This document shows positions 1 to 11,853 of a DNA stretch of 64,000 nt, piece by piece. Origin of the DNA: Abelmoschus esculentus. Its lineage: Eukaryota; Streptophyta; Magnoliopsida; Malvales; Malvaceae. Position 1 is the first letter of the stretch. Each line of letters starts with the position of its first letter. The notes beneath the pieces are model-generated. The model worked only from the letters and a program-made list of their open reading frames with translations. It was not told the DNA's origin and did not search any database. The stretch is from the NCBI GenBank assembly GCA_035048815.1, contig JAUCBN010000014.1, forward strand, positions 15,235,501 through 15,299,500, written 5' to 3'. The translations under genes were made by a program, and so were the position numbers.

Positions 1-59
1 CAAATCGCAATTACATCTCAAGATCATGCATTTATGAACTATGAAGAGTGCGTGCTCAC

Positions 60-767
60 TGATAACAGGGAGATCCATCTCTAAACCTATATGCTCAAGA
101 AGCTTGAATCCATCCATATCCGGCATGTGGACGTCGCTGATAACGATATCGAACCCGTTTTTGTTCTCTCTTAGCATCAATAACGCAGTCTCTGCTCTAT
201 TGCATTTGGTAACTGCACAATAATACCATCACAAATCAAATGAAAACCAGCCTCTCGAGCTCGAAACAGTATGCAACATCCCCCATTTTACATATGCATA
301 AATCCTGACAAACCATTCCTCAAAAAAAATCCAGACAAACCAGTATATTGAAGCAATTCATCGAACATAGACTAAACTGAAACAACAACTAAACGTTGGA
401 ATAATTGCCAAATCTAGGAAACAGAGGTCCATTTTTTTCAACACAGGCCACAAATAAAATTCAACAAAAAGCAAGAACAGGGAAAACCCAATTCACAACT
501 CGAAATCAAAAACATAAAATCATGGCATGGAAAAAAATAGTAACCAAAACGAAAGATTGAAAGATTGAAAGGAAAATCGAAAATACCTTCGTAAAGACAA
601 GTTCTTAGCATCTTTTCCAAGATCATAAGACAAGTCGAATCATCATCAACAACAAGAACACGCAAACCAGCAGGGAACTGATCAGCAGCAGCAGCTGCAT
701 CTCCCGCTTTCCAGCCAGCACTAGAACTGGCTGTTGACATATAAGCTTTTCCAATACTTGAATTCAT
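60..767 (-). CDS. Type-B response regulator (ARR1/ARR2-like), 5' part
   Basis: Nuclear phospho-accepting response regulator of the cytokinin two-component pathway; type-B members are DNA-binding transcription factors. Two coding exons are visible: 587-767 (60 codons plus 1 nt) and 60-212, joined in phase 1, and the second donor at 59-58 leads off the left edge. The joined protein shows the receiver domain: the acidic pair in RVLVVDDDSTC, then ITKCNRAE-type sequence (here VTKCNRAE), and the phospho-acceptor Asp in DIVISDVHMPDMDGF followed by LLEHIGLEMDLPVI. This matches ARR1/ARR2-type receivers closely. The GARP/Myb DNA-binding half would lie outside the window, so the type-B assignment rests on the receiver sequence alone. 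Start is the Met at 767; a second in-frame Met nine codons later is possible. The N-terminal extension is rich in Ala and Ser. Confidence 0.9.
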
Positions 768-3591
768 CTCTCAAAAACAACGATCCAAAACCAGGGAGAG
801 AAAAAGAGAGAGGAAATTTTGCATAAAGATGCTGGTTTTCACATGCTTAAAATGAAACTTAAGCTTAACAGATTGATAGTTTGATGCATAGATAGTTGAA
901 AACTGAAATAACCCAAAGTTGCTAACAAATTGAAGAAAAATGAGAGGATTTATTGGGATTATATAGATGGAAAATTTCTATAGAAAAATTCATTTTTTTG
1001 TGAGATCAAAGATGAGAAATTTGCAGTGTCTCATTTTAAGTTTTAATTTCTAGGGTTTTTATTTTTGGATTAGTTATTAACCTTTTAATTTGTTAACTGA
1101 CTAAGTCAAATAAAATATTATAAAAATATAATTATAAAATCATTTTAACTTAAATTAATCCATTTACTGCATTAAAATTTTAATTTCGGCAAATAATTGA
1201 TAATAAAAATTATTAATTTACTTTAACAAAATAATTAAATGAATTTTCTTTTATTTTTTACTTAAAAGTGGGTCAGTCATTGAGGAGTGAATCCAGCTCA
1301 CACATGAAGTTAACTAACTCCACAACCAAATCTACTCTAAACACGTGTCAAAAGTAAGAAAAAATATTAATATTATTTTTACTATTTAACTTTGTTACTG
1401 TTGGTAATTTCTTACTTGGTCTATTTCTTATCCAAAAGTTTTCAAATGTTTGTTTTTCTTTTATTCTATCTTTAGAAAAAGAATTATTATTTTTTTATTA
1501 TTTTCTTTAAAATTTTAACTGATTAATTTAAATTAGTTCATAATATATATTTAATTTTAATAAATAAATTTTTAATAAAAATTTATATATTTAATTATTT
1601 TTAACCTAATTAATTTTATTATTATTATTATTGTTGGGGAATGAACTCTGATTTTGATGTAAACAGTTCAACTATTTTACCTCTGTCAAGTTGTATTCTT
1701 CACTGACTAAGCTTTTATTATTAATAATTTTTATATTATTATTTATTTCTTGCTCTCATTTTCCACGTGTCACCTTCTACCGCCTTCATATATAAGATCT
1801 CTTTGGCTTATATTGTGTTCTGCAGTCTTACGGTTCATTCCGTATTTTCCTTTTGTTTTTTTTATTCTTTTTAATTTAAGGTAATTAATTATTATTAATT
1901 AAATTTATAGTGATTTTAACATCTTAACTATATAAAAATGAATAATTACAGTATTTTTAGAAGCGTAGTACAAGATTATTGGCTATTATATTCGTTCTAC
2001 TAGATATTTTGATAATTAAATATATATTTAATTATCAAAAGATTTAGTCATTATTAAATATAATCGGATTATATATTTGAATTATAATTTAAACCATATA
2101 ATACCAGCATAATAACTTAGACTCAAATAAATTTGAATCGAGAATTCACATATAATATTTATATATAATAAAATTTAAATTTGAAATATTAATAACTCTA
2201 GATTTTTTTACTTAATGACCAAAATTATTAATGACGTAAAAGTTATCCGAAACCTAAGTAAAGAAAAATCATATCACACGTCATTTATATTTTTATTTAA
2301 ACTCTTTTATCAAGATTTATATGAATTCGTACGATATTCCTATTTTACAGTACTATTTGACATATCCTTTATTTTTATTTTTTATATCCTAACTATCTCG
2401 GCTCTCGTCAGAAAATTCTAAAAAAATAATAACTTTAAAAATATTATATTATTCTTTTATAAAATTCATAAGATATTTAATTTATATTAAAAAATATATG
2501 CTAAAATTCTTATAATTTATTTAAGAAAAACCATAATTTCTCTCTCTCCTATTTGTTTTTGGAATTCACGAAAAGCTGTGACCAACCTTTTTCGAGAGGC
2601 AGAGATTCAAAAATATGTTTCAAAACCAAACCGTATATTCTCTGTTCGGAGTTCGGACCGTTTCCTTCAAAGCAATTCCACTGTCAAAAAGTCACTTTGG
2701 TACGTAAATTTCCTAATTTTTAACTCCAAAAACCAAGAAAAGATAGAAAATAACAAAACAAAATCTTAACACTTCATGTTTTTTAAGGTACCTTTATCTT
2801 TGTTCCACATAAGACACCTAAACCAATAAATTCAAAGATCTGAACTTTAAACAGTTTTAAAAGGATTTAATACATAATTTAGGGCTGTAGCTTTTTTATG
2901 TAGAAAGGGATGCTTGTGAGAGAATGGTGAATCGACACGTAGGAGCAATTGCAACAATTTTAAGGATGTTAATTTTGTGTTATTTTTTAAAAAAATATTT
3001 TACTATGCAGAGGGAAAAAAGTTAAAAGTTTATATAATTATTTAAGAAAAATATTTTAGATATCAAATTTAAAACTTTAAATCCAAATATATATTTATAT
3101 TACAACTTAAATCAAATCTAGAATTTAAAATTAATATTTTCCAACAAAACATTTTATTTGGCATTATAATCAACTTTATAATTATTTTTTTTGAATTAAT
3201 TCATGTTTCCTTATTACATTCAAGATGTGTTTTACTATAGATAAGATACATATATCGTAAATTTTAGTACATAAACTTCTTTTTTCCTACTTTATCCTAA
3301 GAAAGTTTATAATTTTAAAAAAGATTGATAATTTTGTATCTTGTTATATCATATTAATAACATATTAATCGAACTAAATTTAAACAACACTAATAATTTA
3401 CATGTTAAAGCAAACAAAAAAAATTATCAAATTAAAAATAAATTTATTTGAAAGTTTAATCGAGTGTTAAACCAATAACATTTTCGATAAAATTAAAAAA
3501 ATCAACTTGATTATTTTGTATGTAAAAAAAGAAAAAGAAAATAGATCCAACTAAAACTATTGCGATTACCTACATGAGTGTTAGAAGAGGG

Positions 3592-3794
3592 ATTATTAAG
3601 TGAACATTATTCACCATGTTATTTATGATTCAAATAATTAGAACTGTTTATCTTTTAAATAATTATTTAATAATTATTCACCTACTAATTACATGTAAAA
3701 AAAGATAATGATTCACCTTAAAAAAATTAAAATAAATAATTCTAATTATTTAAAATCACGGATAATGCGATAAACAGAATTAACCTAATAATTT
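3592..3794. mobile_element. MITE-like palindromic element, unit 1
   Basis: A roughly 200-bp AT-rich imperfect palindrome. The left end starts ATTATTAAGTGAAC and continues to AAATAATTAGAA. The reverse complement of the right end starts ATTATTAGGTTAA and reaches the same AAATAATTAGAA. There is no coding capacity. A second, diverged copy follows about 310 bp downstream in the same orientation. Length, terminal inverted symmetry and duplication fit a miniature inverted-repeat transposable element. Superfamily and target-site duplication could not be determined. Confidence 0.55.
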
Positions 3795-3900
3795 TTGGTA
3801 TTAGAAAGGTGAGGAATAAAAACGTAGCACCCACTTACCTGCTTCGTATGTCCACGTCAGTAAAGAGGCATCAAATGTTTACGTGGCGCTGTCCCGAGAG

Positions 3901-4097
3901 ATTATTTGGTAAACAAGGTTTACCACCTTATTTATTGTTAAAGTAATTAAGATTGTTCATTTTTAAACAATTATCTAATAATTGTTCACCTACTGATTAC
4001 AAATAAAAAGATGATAATTTATTTTTAAAAATAAGATAAATAATTCTGATTAATTAAGACAAAAAATAATATAATAAATATAGTTCATCTAATAATT
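3901..4097. mobile_element. MITE-like palindromic element, unit 2
   Basis: Diverged direct copy of the unit at 3592-3794. It shares the central block TAATTGTTCACCTACTGATTAC (compare TAATTATTCACCTACTAATTAC), and its own ends are inverted copies of each other (ATTATTTGGTAAAC versus the reverse complement ATTATTAGATGAAC). About 100 bp of non-repeated, less AT-rich sequence separates the two units. Non-coding. Confidence 0.5.
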
Positions 4098-4768
4098 TTT
4101 TTAGTTGTAGCTATAAACTGAGTGGATCCCACCATCAACTAAATTCCAAAAAGGGGGGAAAACAACGGCAAGAAATGGAGGGCTCACGCTTTTGCAGTGG
4201 TACGTGCATCTCTTTTTAGGCTTCAGCTCGAATGATGTAGATTGAGTTCGGTTCCGTTCGAGTTAAATTTTTTATTTTTAAAAATAAATTAATTAAATAA
4301 AAAAATTATTCAAGAAAAGTTAATATACCTTTTTAAAATTTATAAGTAAATATAATATATTTTTAAAATTATATAAATACACGAAGAAAGGGATTTAAAG
4401 TATTTAATTATGATATCAAATTAATAACACTAAACATACAAGTGTATGGAGTTTATATAATTACTTAAAAATCTTCCAAAATTTTATGGGAGTCATGATC
4501 CCACCGGTCCCTTAAAAATCTTCCTTGTATCCTTAAATTACTTTTTAAATTAATTTCCGCAATTTAAAATATGGATATTGGTGATAGATGCCGAAGTTCG
4601 AATATTTACATAAAAATCTATAATACAATCTTTTATTATTTAGTATTTTTAGTCAATTATTTTACTATAATAAATGAATTGAGGAGTACCCTTGAAAATT
4701 TTAAATTTCATTATAGTTAACTTTAATTTTGTACGTCTTGAATTTTAAATGTATTGCTGATAATACAG

Positions 4769-4910
4769 TTATGCCTCTATTTCAAATTAGAGGTTTAGGG
4801 TTTAGAGTTCTAAGTTAGGAGATTTGGTTAGGGTTTAAGAAATTAGGGGTAGAGTGTATTTTTCAAGATTTAGGGTTTAGAATATAGAAAATAAGAGTTT
4901 AAAGTTTGCA
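4769..4910. repeat. TTTAGGG-rich dispersed repeat, copy A
   Basis: About 140 bp with repeated GGGTTTAG and TTAGGG words. It aligns along its length, in the same orientation, with 61057-61200; shared landmarks in order are TTCTAAGTTAGG, GTTAGGGTTTA, AGGGGTA, GTGTATTTTT/ATGTATTTTT, TAGGGTTTAGAAT and ATAGAAAATAA. The telomere-like words are not in regular 7-nt register, so this is a dispersed repeat and not a telomeric array. Confidence 0.6.
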
Positions 4911-5300
4911 TGAAAAAAGTTAATGATGATGGAGTTTGAAACTGGTGTGGGTTATGATGGAGTTTAAAGAGCATTTCTCGCATCAAAATTCTACGTGTAT
5001 ATTTGAACGTGATTAAATTAATTAATAAATATATAATTATAAATTATCTAAAATAAAATTATTTTTCGTATATAATATATTAAAATTATTTTTTAATTAA
5101 TTTAATATTATTTAATAATATTATATATTAATATTATTTAATACTATTTAACGTAAATAATAGAGTCGTAGCTCTTGCATTCATGATGGCTGCCATGCGC
5201 TTTTCTCCTTTCCATTTTCCTTGAGTTTGTTTCCAATGTTTACTTGCCTGTAACATGGTCTTATTCACGGCTATTTAGGGAGTTTTTTTTTAATATTTTA

Positions 5301-5376
5301 TTTTAATTAGTTTATATTAATTCATATTATATATTTAATTTTAATTAGTTTATATTAATTCATATTATATATTTAA
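5301..5376. repeat. 38-bp tandem duplication
   Basis: Two perfect head-to-tail copies (5301-5338 and 5339-5376), each starting TTTTAATTAG, in AT-rich non-coding DNA upstream of Di19. A related diverged stretch occurs near 1520-1570. No function is inferred. Confidence 0.85.
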
Positions 5377-5818
5377 TTTTAATAAATAAATTATTTAATA
5401 AGAATTATTTATATATATAACTTAAAATTTAAGATTTATTTAAGTCCTCGTCCTGTAACGGAGTTACAGCTACACACCGCAATTATATTTTCTTCGAGGG
5501 TTCATTGGTTATGGATGTAGGGGCGTTTCCATAAAAAAACAAAACTTAAGGGAGCAATTCGGCAAATAAACAAAACAATTTGTTTCATAAAAGATTAGCA
5601 GAAACTCGGTGGAGAGTCTCTCTCTGTTATTTTTTTCCTGGTTGTTTCTTCCATCTTTTTAGGGTTTATTTTTATTAAAAATAAGAATTTGATAATTTTG
5701 TGAAGTTTTTCTGTTATTTCGTTGCAATAAGATTATCGGGTTTTTTTTTCAAAAGAAAAAGGTTTCATAATTACTTGGATCGAAAAAGAAGAAGAAGTTG
5801 CTTTGTTTTCTCGGGAAA

Positions 5819-7546
5819 ATGGAGTCAAATTCATGGAGCTTTCGATTCTCCAATTCTTCTTCTTCTTCATCTTCGTCAAGGCGTCGCCAGTCTCGATCCG
5901 GTTAGTAATTTCCTCTTTGTTTCTCGAGAAATTAGAAATGAAAATGGTTTGAATTTGGTGATGGATTTTGATTTTCTTTCCTTTTTTGTTTCAGATCTGT
6001 TTCTGGGAGGAGGGTATGAAGAAATTGATGGAGATGAGGATTTCAAGGCGCAGTTTTTATGTCCGTTTTGTGCTGAGGATTTCGACATTGTTGGACTTTG
6101 TTGCCACATCGATGAAGAACATCCTGTTGAAGCCAAAAACGGGGTACCCTTTTTCCTAATTTCTCAAAATTAACCTGCTTTCCCACCTTATGATGAAATT
6201 TGTGTTTCTCTTATAGGATTTTGAAGTATAGAAATAGGAGAAATGTGTATTGAATAGTTCATAATTGCAAATAATATTCTCAGCTGTGTCTTTATTGATG
6301 AATTTTACTACTGCTGCTGGAGAGATAGGTGTTGCATTTTAAGCTGTTTAGCTTTTAATTTGATTGTTTAAGTTCTAGGATTCTTCGGGTATTTATGTTT
6401 TTTCTTTCACATTGATTTGTGTTGTTGGTTTACTGGGAATTGCATCTGAATTTTGCTTAATATGTGTTCGATTTGATGTTACCTTTTCAGATGTGCCCGG
6501 TTTGTGCGAAGAGGGTTGGATCGGATATCATCAGCCACATTACCATGCAACATGGGAATTTTCTTAAGATATCCTTTTTTTCTTATTGATTTTGTCCGTC
6601 TGGGTTTAGTTTGTTATCTAACATTTGCTTCTGATGTCCACACTCGTTAAATAATACTATTTCCGTGTAGATCTGGTCCCAAGTATTTATCTGATTTTGT
6701 ATTCCCCATGGTGCTTGACTATTTGCATCACGCCGAGGCAACACATGTGAAGCATAATAGATTTCATTAGTGTTATTTATGAGCATTGGTTTTCTTTTTC
6801 TTTTTAAATTTTAGAATCAATCTGTTGATGAACGGTTTAGGTTATTCCTTGACTGGACGTTACGTGCAGCGCAGGCGGAGATTACGCAAGGGTGGATCCA
6901 ATTTGACATTCTCTATGTTGAGAAAAGAATTGCGAGAAGGAAATTTGCAGGCCCTTCTTGGGGGATCCTCATTCATTTCTTCTTCCAACATTGAAGCTGA
7001 TCCTTTATTGTCTTCATTTATGTTTAACCCTCCAACAGGTGAAGAGCCTTTAAGCTTGCAACCTCTTTCTATTGCCGAAGCAAGTGCAGTAAAGGAAAGT
7101 GGAAATAAAGAATCTCCGGAAAGGTACAAGTGCTGGTGTCATATATAAGTGTGATATTAGTCCTTTTGTTTCTTTGTCTGGTCCCTGAAAAACGATGGGC
7201 CCGCTTGTAGTTCTCTATACTCCTTGATATAGTGAACAACTTTGAGTCAAGTCATTATGGCTTGAAAATGTCGTGGTTTAGGCTAAACATGTTTTATTCT
7301 TACTGGTCAGTAGGTAGATAAACCACTAGTTCTTCATTTCTTTGAAATATTCATGTCCGATACATTCAACTAATGAGTTTGTTAAAACATATTGGATGCA
7401 TAGATCCAAGTTTCTAACACTAGTTCTATGTCGACAGAAAGCCTCAACATGCCCAATTGTCTGACAAGGATCACGAGGAGAAGGCTAGAAGGTGTGAGTT
7501 CATCCAAGGGGTGTTGATGTCCACTATTCTTGATGATAACTTATAA
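5819..7546 (+). CDS. Di19 (dehydration-induced 19) zinc-finger protein
   Basis: Plant Di19-family C2H2-type zinc-finger protein, about 225 aa. Family members are mostly nuclear and linked to drought, salt and ABA responses. Coding exons: 5819-5900, 5995-6143, 6491-6568, 6864-7123 and 7438-7546; all phases close and the frame ends in ...MSTILDDNL and TAA. The two conserved fingers are visible as CPFCAEDFDIVGLCCHIDEEHP (exon 2) and CPVCAKRVGSDIISHITMQH (exon 3). A basic nuclear-localisation stretch, QRRRRLRK, opens exon 4, followed by the Di19 C-terminal domain (LRKELREGNLQALLGGSS, ADPLLSSF). The serine run near residues 12-20 is typical of the family. Intron 3 has no GT donor and instead shows U12-type AT-AC signals (separate entry). 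Start is the ATG whose product MESNSWSFRF fits family N-termini; a longer open frame upstream lacks an ATG and is rejected. Confidence 0.92.
6569..6863 (+). other. U12-type AT-AC intron in Di19
   Basis: Intron 3 of the Di19 gene, 295 nt. The 5' splice site reads ATATCCTTTT right after codon AAG (Lys), matching the minor-spliceosome consensus ATATCCTT. Near the 3' end, TTCCTTGAC (6845-6853) matches the U12 branch-site consensus TTCCTTRAC, with its A 11 nt before the terminal AC at 6862-6863. Splicing here restores phase 0 and joins ...HGNFLK to VQRRRRLRK, as expected for Di19. A downstream AG (6868-6869) would give an in-frame product two residues shorter, but it is 17 nt from the branch A. 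No GT donor near 6568 would preserve the conserved protein. Confidence 0.88.
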
Positions 7547-8562
7547 GTTAATTGGGGTGCATTTGTAGTGGTTATGCCAATATAATGTTAGGTCTGAGAG
7601 AGTAAAGCATAAAGAAGACCTTTCACCCTACTTCAGAAACGGTAACCGGTTAGATCCGCCGAACTTTCTTTCCTACTGTATTTAGAGCTTTTGTGCATAA
7701 TGAAAAGATGGAAGAACTTTATCCTATGTCTATGCTTTGCTTTTTATATACTATTGAAGATCATAGTTTCTTTTAATAATGTCATGTCATTATTTGCAAT
7801 AGATGTTTGTCTTATGTTGAAAAACTGCACTTGTGTTTGACGCTTGCGTTGGGCACATATCCGACTCGTATCATGAGGATGTGATCCATCGAGTACTTTT
7901 CAATTATGAAAATACTTTAAAATTTTTGAAGTATCCATGTTAGACACTTTAAAAAGTACCAAATTAGAGAAGTGATTGATGGAAGATAGACTTTGAAGGT
8001 AAGATAGTTGAGATTTCTGGTTGTTGGAATCTCAACCTGTGTAAGCTATCATAGAAACTTTCATCATCGTCAAACAACCATGGCTAAGGAGTTGTAACAG
8101 TTGAGTTTGGTGTTTTCAAGCGTAACCGGACATCGAGTCTGACACAGCCTACCAGACGACATGAAATATAATGTCGAACTGTGTTCTGTAAGACCGTATG
8201 CACCACAAGCCCACACAAAAACAAAGCATCTTACATCTAGTTGCCTAGTTGGAAGAAAATACATATTCCGCATGTAATTTTGTGTCGATGATCATGATAA
8301 ACTCGAAAACACACAACCCAGTTGTTGGCACCTAAATTCTAACCACACTCTTAAATTCAAAACCCTAAATTTATTTTTTAATTTTTATAGAAATACGATT
8401 AGGATTTAAAATTTTATTTTTTTAATTATAAACCCTAAATTTTAACCTTAAAACTTAAATTCTAACCACACTCCTAAATTCAAAATTCATCCATTAAAAC
8501 TCTTGAACACCAGACCCTAAACGAAATCACATACCCTAAAACTAAGTTGCTTGTGAATAAGT

Positions 8563-9092
8563 GTGAGCAAAACTTAACTCAACTCGAAAAAAAATCAAAA
8601 TTTTTAACTTTACTCAAGGAGAAAAGCTTGATTCGTTTAACTAGACTCAAAATTACATAAACTCGAATCGACTTGAAAAAAAATTTAAATAAAAATTGAG
8701 TTATAAAATAGAAATTTGAATAACTCAAATTTTTTAATAATTATATGATTGGTTTTTAAGTTTAAATCAAGTCCCTTAATTTTTTTAATATACATCTCAA
8801 TATAAAAAATATGAAGAAATTAGTCATACATAAAAAAATATGATGAAATATATATAATTATCTTATATGATTAAAGAAAATCAATTAAATTGAAATCAAA
8901 TTATACTATAACATAATAAATAATTATAATTAAATTTATATAAGAACTAAAAGACTCAACTCGACTTTTATAAATTAATCATCTCTAAACAAAAAAATTC
9001 AAATAAAGTTTCAATTGTAAAATATGTCGCTTTAACTCGAATAACTCAAAAATTTTAACTTGATTTGACTCGATCGAACGCTAACCTCTAAT
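8563..9092. repeat. Inverted repeat, left arm
   Basis: About 530 bp whose reverse complement aligns along its length with 10264-10755. Shared blocks in order include TCGAGTCAAAT/TTGAGTCGAG, ATTATAATTATTTAT, TTTCTTTAATCATATAA/TTTCTTTAACCATATAA, TATATTTCATCAT, TTTCTTCATATTTTT, AAAAATTAAG, TATTCAAATTTC, and AATCAAGCTTTTC/AGTCAAGCTTTTC. No ORF. Likely an inserted element present twice in opposite orientation. Confidence 0.75.
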
Positions 9093-10263
9093 TATAGATA
9101 AAATAATTATCCTCTAAATATAATCTTAATCTAGTTGATATTGTTGTTATAACATTATTATTTTTTTTTATTGCTTGTATTCACTTTAGACATTATTTGT
9201 TAGAAATTTTAGAGTAAATAATTAAAGCTTTCGATTAACACCTTTTTCGAATAATTATCGCTTGTATTCACCTTTAGACATTATTTTTTATTATTTCTAA
9301 TTGTAGAAAATTTTATCTATTCACACCTATATGAACTCTTCATGTTAACATAAAAGATTTCTTCTATAGATAATATGAGAATATTTTTGGCATTATGCCA
9401 TATGATTGATAGAGTTGTATCTAAGTTGTTGATCTAAATCAATAGGGAATATCAAATATAAAGGGACTTAATTATAAATAAATATTTTCTCACTTAATCA
9501 TTTAATAAATATATTCACTCTAAAAAAAATTGTATTATTCTTGAGTATTCTTGATTTTTTTTTCTTTTGTTCTTGGTAGTCATTCTCCATATTTTACTTC
9601 CGTTCAATATTCTTAGTGCTTTAAAAGAGTTTGATCTTCTGAAGTAAGAAATTAAATTGATTTAATTGTTTATCTAAATAATATCGACTAAGATCGCATA
9701 GTTATATAATTTAAAAATTTTAGATTAAAATGTTTAAACAATATATAATTTATGATTTTTGAAAACTGTGGTTCATCGAACCAAACAGAATTTAATTTTT
9801 TATTTAATTTATAATAATTTTAAATAATTTATAATATAAAATAAATATTTTATATTTAAAATAGTGTAATAGTTTACAAATAATTTATAATATAAAATAA
9901 ATATTTTATATTTTATATTTATAATATATATAATTTTTCATTACATCTGTAATCTAAAATTTAAAATTAAAATCTTTATCTTTAAATTAAATGCTAAATT
10001 TTAACTACAAATCTTAGGTTATATATCATATAATTTAAATTTATAATTTTTAAATGATAAATTAAAAACTTAAATACATAAATTATCCCGCTAGTGAAAA
10101 TTAAAGATTTCAGTACTAGTATATGAGATAATAATCTTTAAAATGTTATATATGATTTTTTTTACTTTAAAATTTAGTTTAAGATATATTTATTAAAAAG
10201 TATTTTAAAATTTTATCATGTATGAAAGTTATAAAATACAATTATTTTATTAAATTATAAGAT

Positions 10264-10755
10264 TAAGGGTGAATATTTGATTGAGTCGAGTAAAAAATTA
10301 TGTTATTGAAGTTAAAGTATTATATTTTACAACTCAAACTCTTTTTTTATTCAAGTCATGTTTATGAATTTTGAGTCGAGTTTTTAAGTTTCTATATAAA
10401 TTTAGTTATAATTATTTATCATTTTATAATATAGTTTATTCTAATTTAAATAATTTTCTTTAACCATATAATATATTATTATATGTATATATATTTCATC
10501 ATGTTTTTTCATGTAAGGCGTATATTTCTTCATATTTTTATATTGACATATATATCATGAAAAAATTAAGAGAATTGGCTTGAACTTAAAAAAAAATCCA
10601 CTAATTACTAAAAATTTTAAGGTATTCAAATTTCCATTTTACTGAAATTTTATTTGAATTTTTTTCAAGTTAAGTTAGATTGAGTCAAGCTTTTCCTTCT
10701 CAATTTGAGACAATAATTTTAATTTTTTTAATCAAATCGAGTTTTGTTCTCTCCT
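10264..10755. repeat. Inverted repeat, right arm
   Basis: Counterpart of 8563-9092 in opposite orientation, separated by about 1.17 kb. The arms have diverged by many substitutions and small indels, so the insertion or duplication is not recent. A transcript through both arms could fold into a long imperfect hairpin. Confidence 0.75.
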
Positions 10756-11187
10756 AAATAAAATACAAAGTCTCAAAACTTAAAGTTATTATAAAAAATT
10801 GATAACCGAAGTTAACCGAACTTAAAAAAAAAGTTTTAAGAAGTTAAATTGTATACACCGCTATATAATGGGACCCTTCCGATCAAACTTGTTTCATTTA
10901 TAATATCTTGATTCGTATTTTTACTTATGACCACTTATTATACAAATGTTGAAGTTCAAGTCGGAAATGAAATCATTAAATTAATTAAATTGTTGAATAA
11001 GTTTACCATTAACAAATAAATACGTATTGATTTCATTTAATATCTTTAATTTTTATTAATTAATTTAATAATATTTAACATTAATGATGTTTAAGGATGA
11101 TATTCAACCTTAACCTTTCAAATGACAAAAGTGGGGTTAATGTATTTCTTAAAATGACAAAAGTACCCTTCCAAAAATTTTTTAATC

Positions 11188-11290
11188 TAACGTTTAATTG
11201 TCCATAAATTATATCTTTGAACGGCCGAGATAACGGAAGAGTTCAAAATAGTTATGGATTATAGTGTAACGTTTAATTGTCCATAAATTT
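11188..11290. repeat. Short direct repeat
   Basis: The word AACGTTTAATTGTCCATAAA (20 nt, plus a few flanking bases) occurs twice about 80 bp apart (near 11189 and 11268), and TCTAACGTTTAA recurs just downstream near 11296. Non-coding, upstream of the first PME. Possibly the footprint of a small tandem duplication. Confidence 0.7.
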
Positions 11291-11674
11291 TGGTTAATCT
11301 AACGTTTAAGAACTTGATTTAATAAAAATGATATAATTCAATGTTTTTAGTGTAATATAACATTATTTTCATACTAAACTCGTATTATATAATTACGATG
11401 GGTGCGAAATTATAAAATCTAATTAATTATATCCAAATAAATCAATATTATCTCTAATATAATCGAATCGAAAAATAATAATACCTGCAACGTTTGTATA
11501 GTGAATTAAAAAATATTATTAATTTAATTTGACTTGGATTTTTTAGCTAAGTTTTGGTCATCTGAATTGAATAACTAACCATTTTGTATACACCAAGTTG
11601 ATGAAATCTTTGACTCCGCAACGCATGGATTCAGAACCAGAAAATCGAATGGTTATGGTGATACTGGAGATGGG

Positions 11675-11720
11675 TATAAAAAAGGCATTGGAATTGAAGA
11701 TGATTCAAGCAAAAATAAAT
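11675..11720 (+). promoter_or_regulatory. Core promoter of first PME (TATA region)
   Basis: TATAAA at 11675-11680 is followed by GGCATTGGAATTGAAGATGA and ATTCAAGC. The same arrangement (TATAAA, then GGtATTGGAA, then ATTCAAGC) stands upstream of the PME at 17083, and a weaker version lies upstream of the PME at 15944. The TATA box is about 175 bp before the ATG at 11854. Confidence 0.65.
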
Positions 11721-11853
11721 AAACACTCCACTAGCAGTCACAGAAATCATCTTCCTTTTTCTTTTGATTCGAGGGGAAGGAAGTAATTAAAATAAGTTTT
11801 GTTAATCTAGTTTTTAAGGTTTCAAGCAATAAACACGGAGAAGCTGTTTAAAA

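Larger units (their letters stand above)
768..5818. other. AT-rich intergenic region between response regulator and Di19
   Basis: No convincing gene on either strand. The first few hundred bases upstream of 767 are the response-regulator leader and promoter. The rest is A/T-rich with scattered repeats, annotated separately: a MITE-like pair (3592-4097), a TTTAGGG-rich repeat (4769-4910) and a 38-bp tandem duplication (5301-5376). Short ORFs at 2215-2421 and 2578-2769 look like chance. Confidence 0.7.
7547..11674. other. Repeat-rich intergenic region between Di19 and first PME
   Basis: No gene supported. It holds the Di19 3' flank and a stretch of repeated CCCTAAA-type words (8335-8540). It also holds the two arms of a large inverted repeat (8563-9092 and 10264-10755), local duplications near 9171-9290 and 9827-9925, and a short direct repeat at 11188/11268. 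Confidence 0.7.

Noticed and set aside
438..586. Continuation of response-regulator exon 1 beyond 587
   Set aside because: Sequence after the GAAG|GTATTT donor is hydrophobic intron read-through; splicing to 212 restores the receiver domain exactly.
4787..4905. Interstitial telomere array
   Set aside because: The TTTAGGG words are irregular and embedded in a longer dispersed repeat with a second copy at 61057.
5700..6173. 157-residue open frame overlapping the Di19 start
   Set aside because: It lacks an ATG at its start and reads through the Di19 leader, intron 1 and beyond the exon 2 donor. Only parts of it are the real Di19 exons.
8335..8540. Gene or RNA in the CCCTAAA-rich stretch
   Set aside because: Irregular low-complexity repeats, no open frame and no RNA signature.
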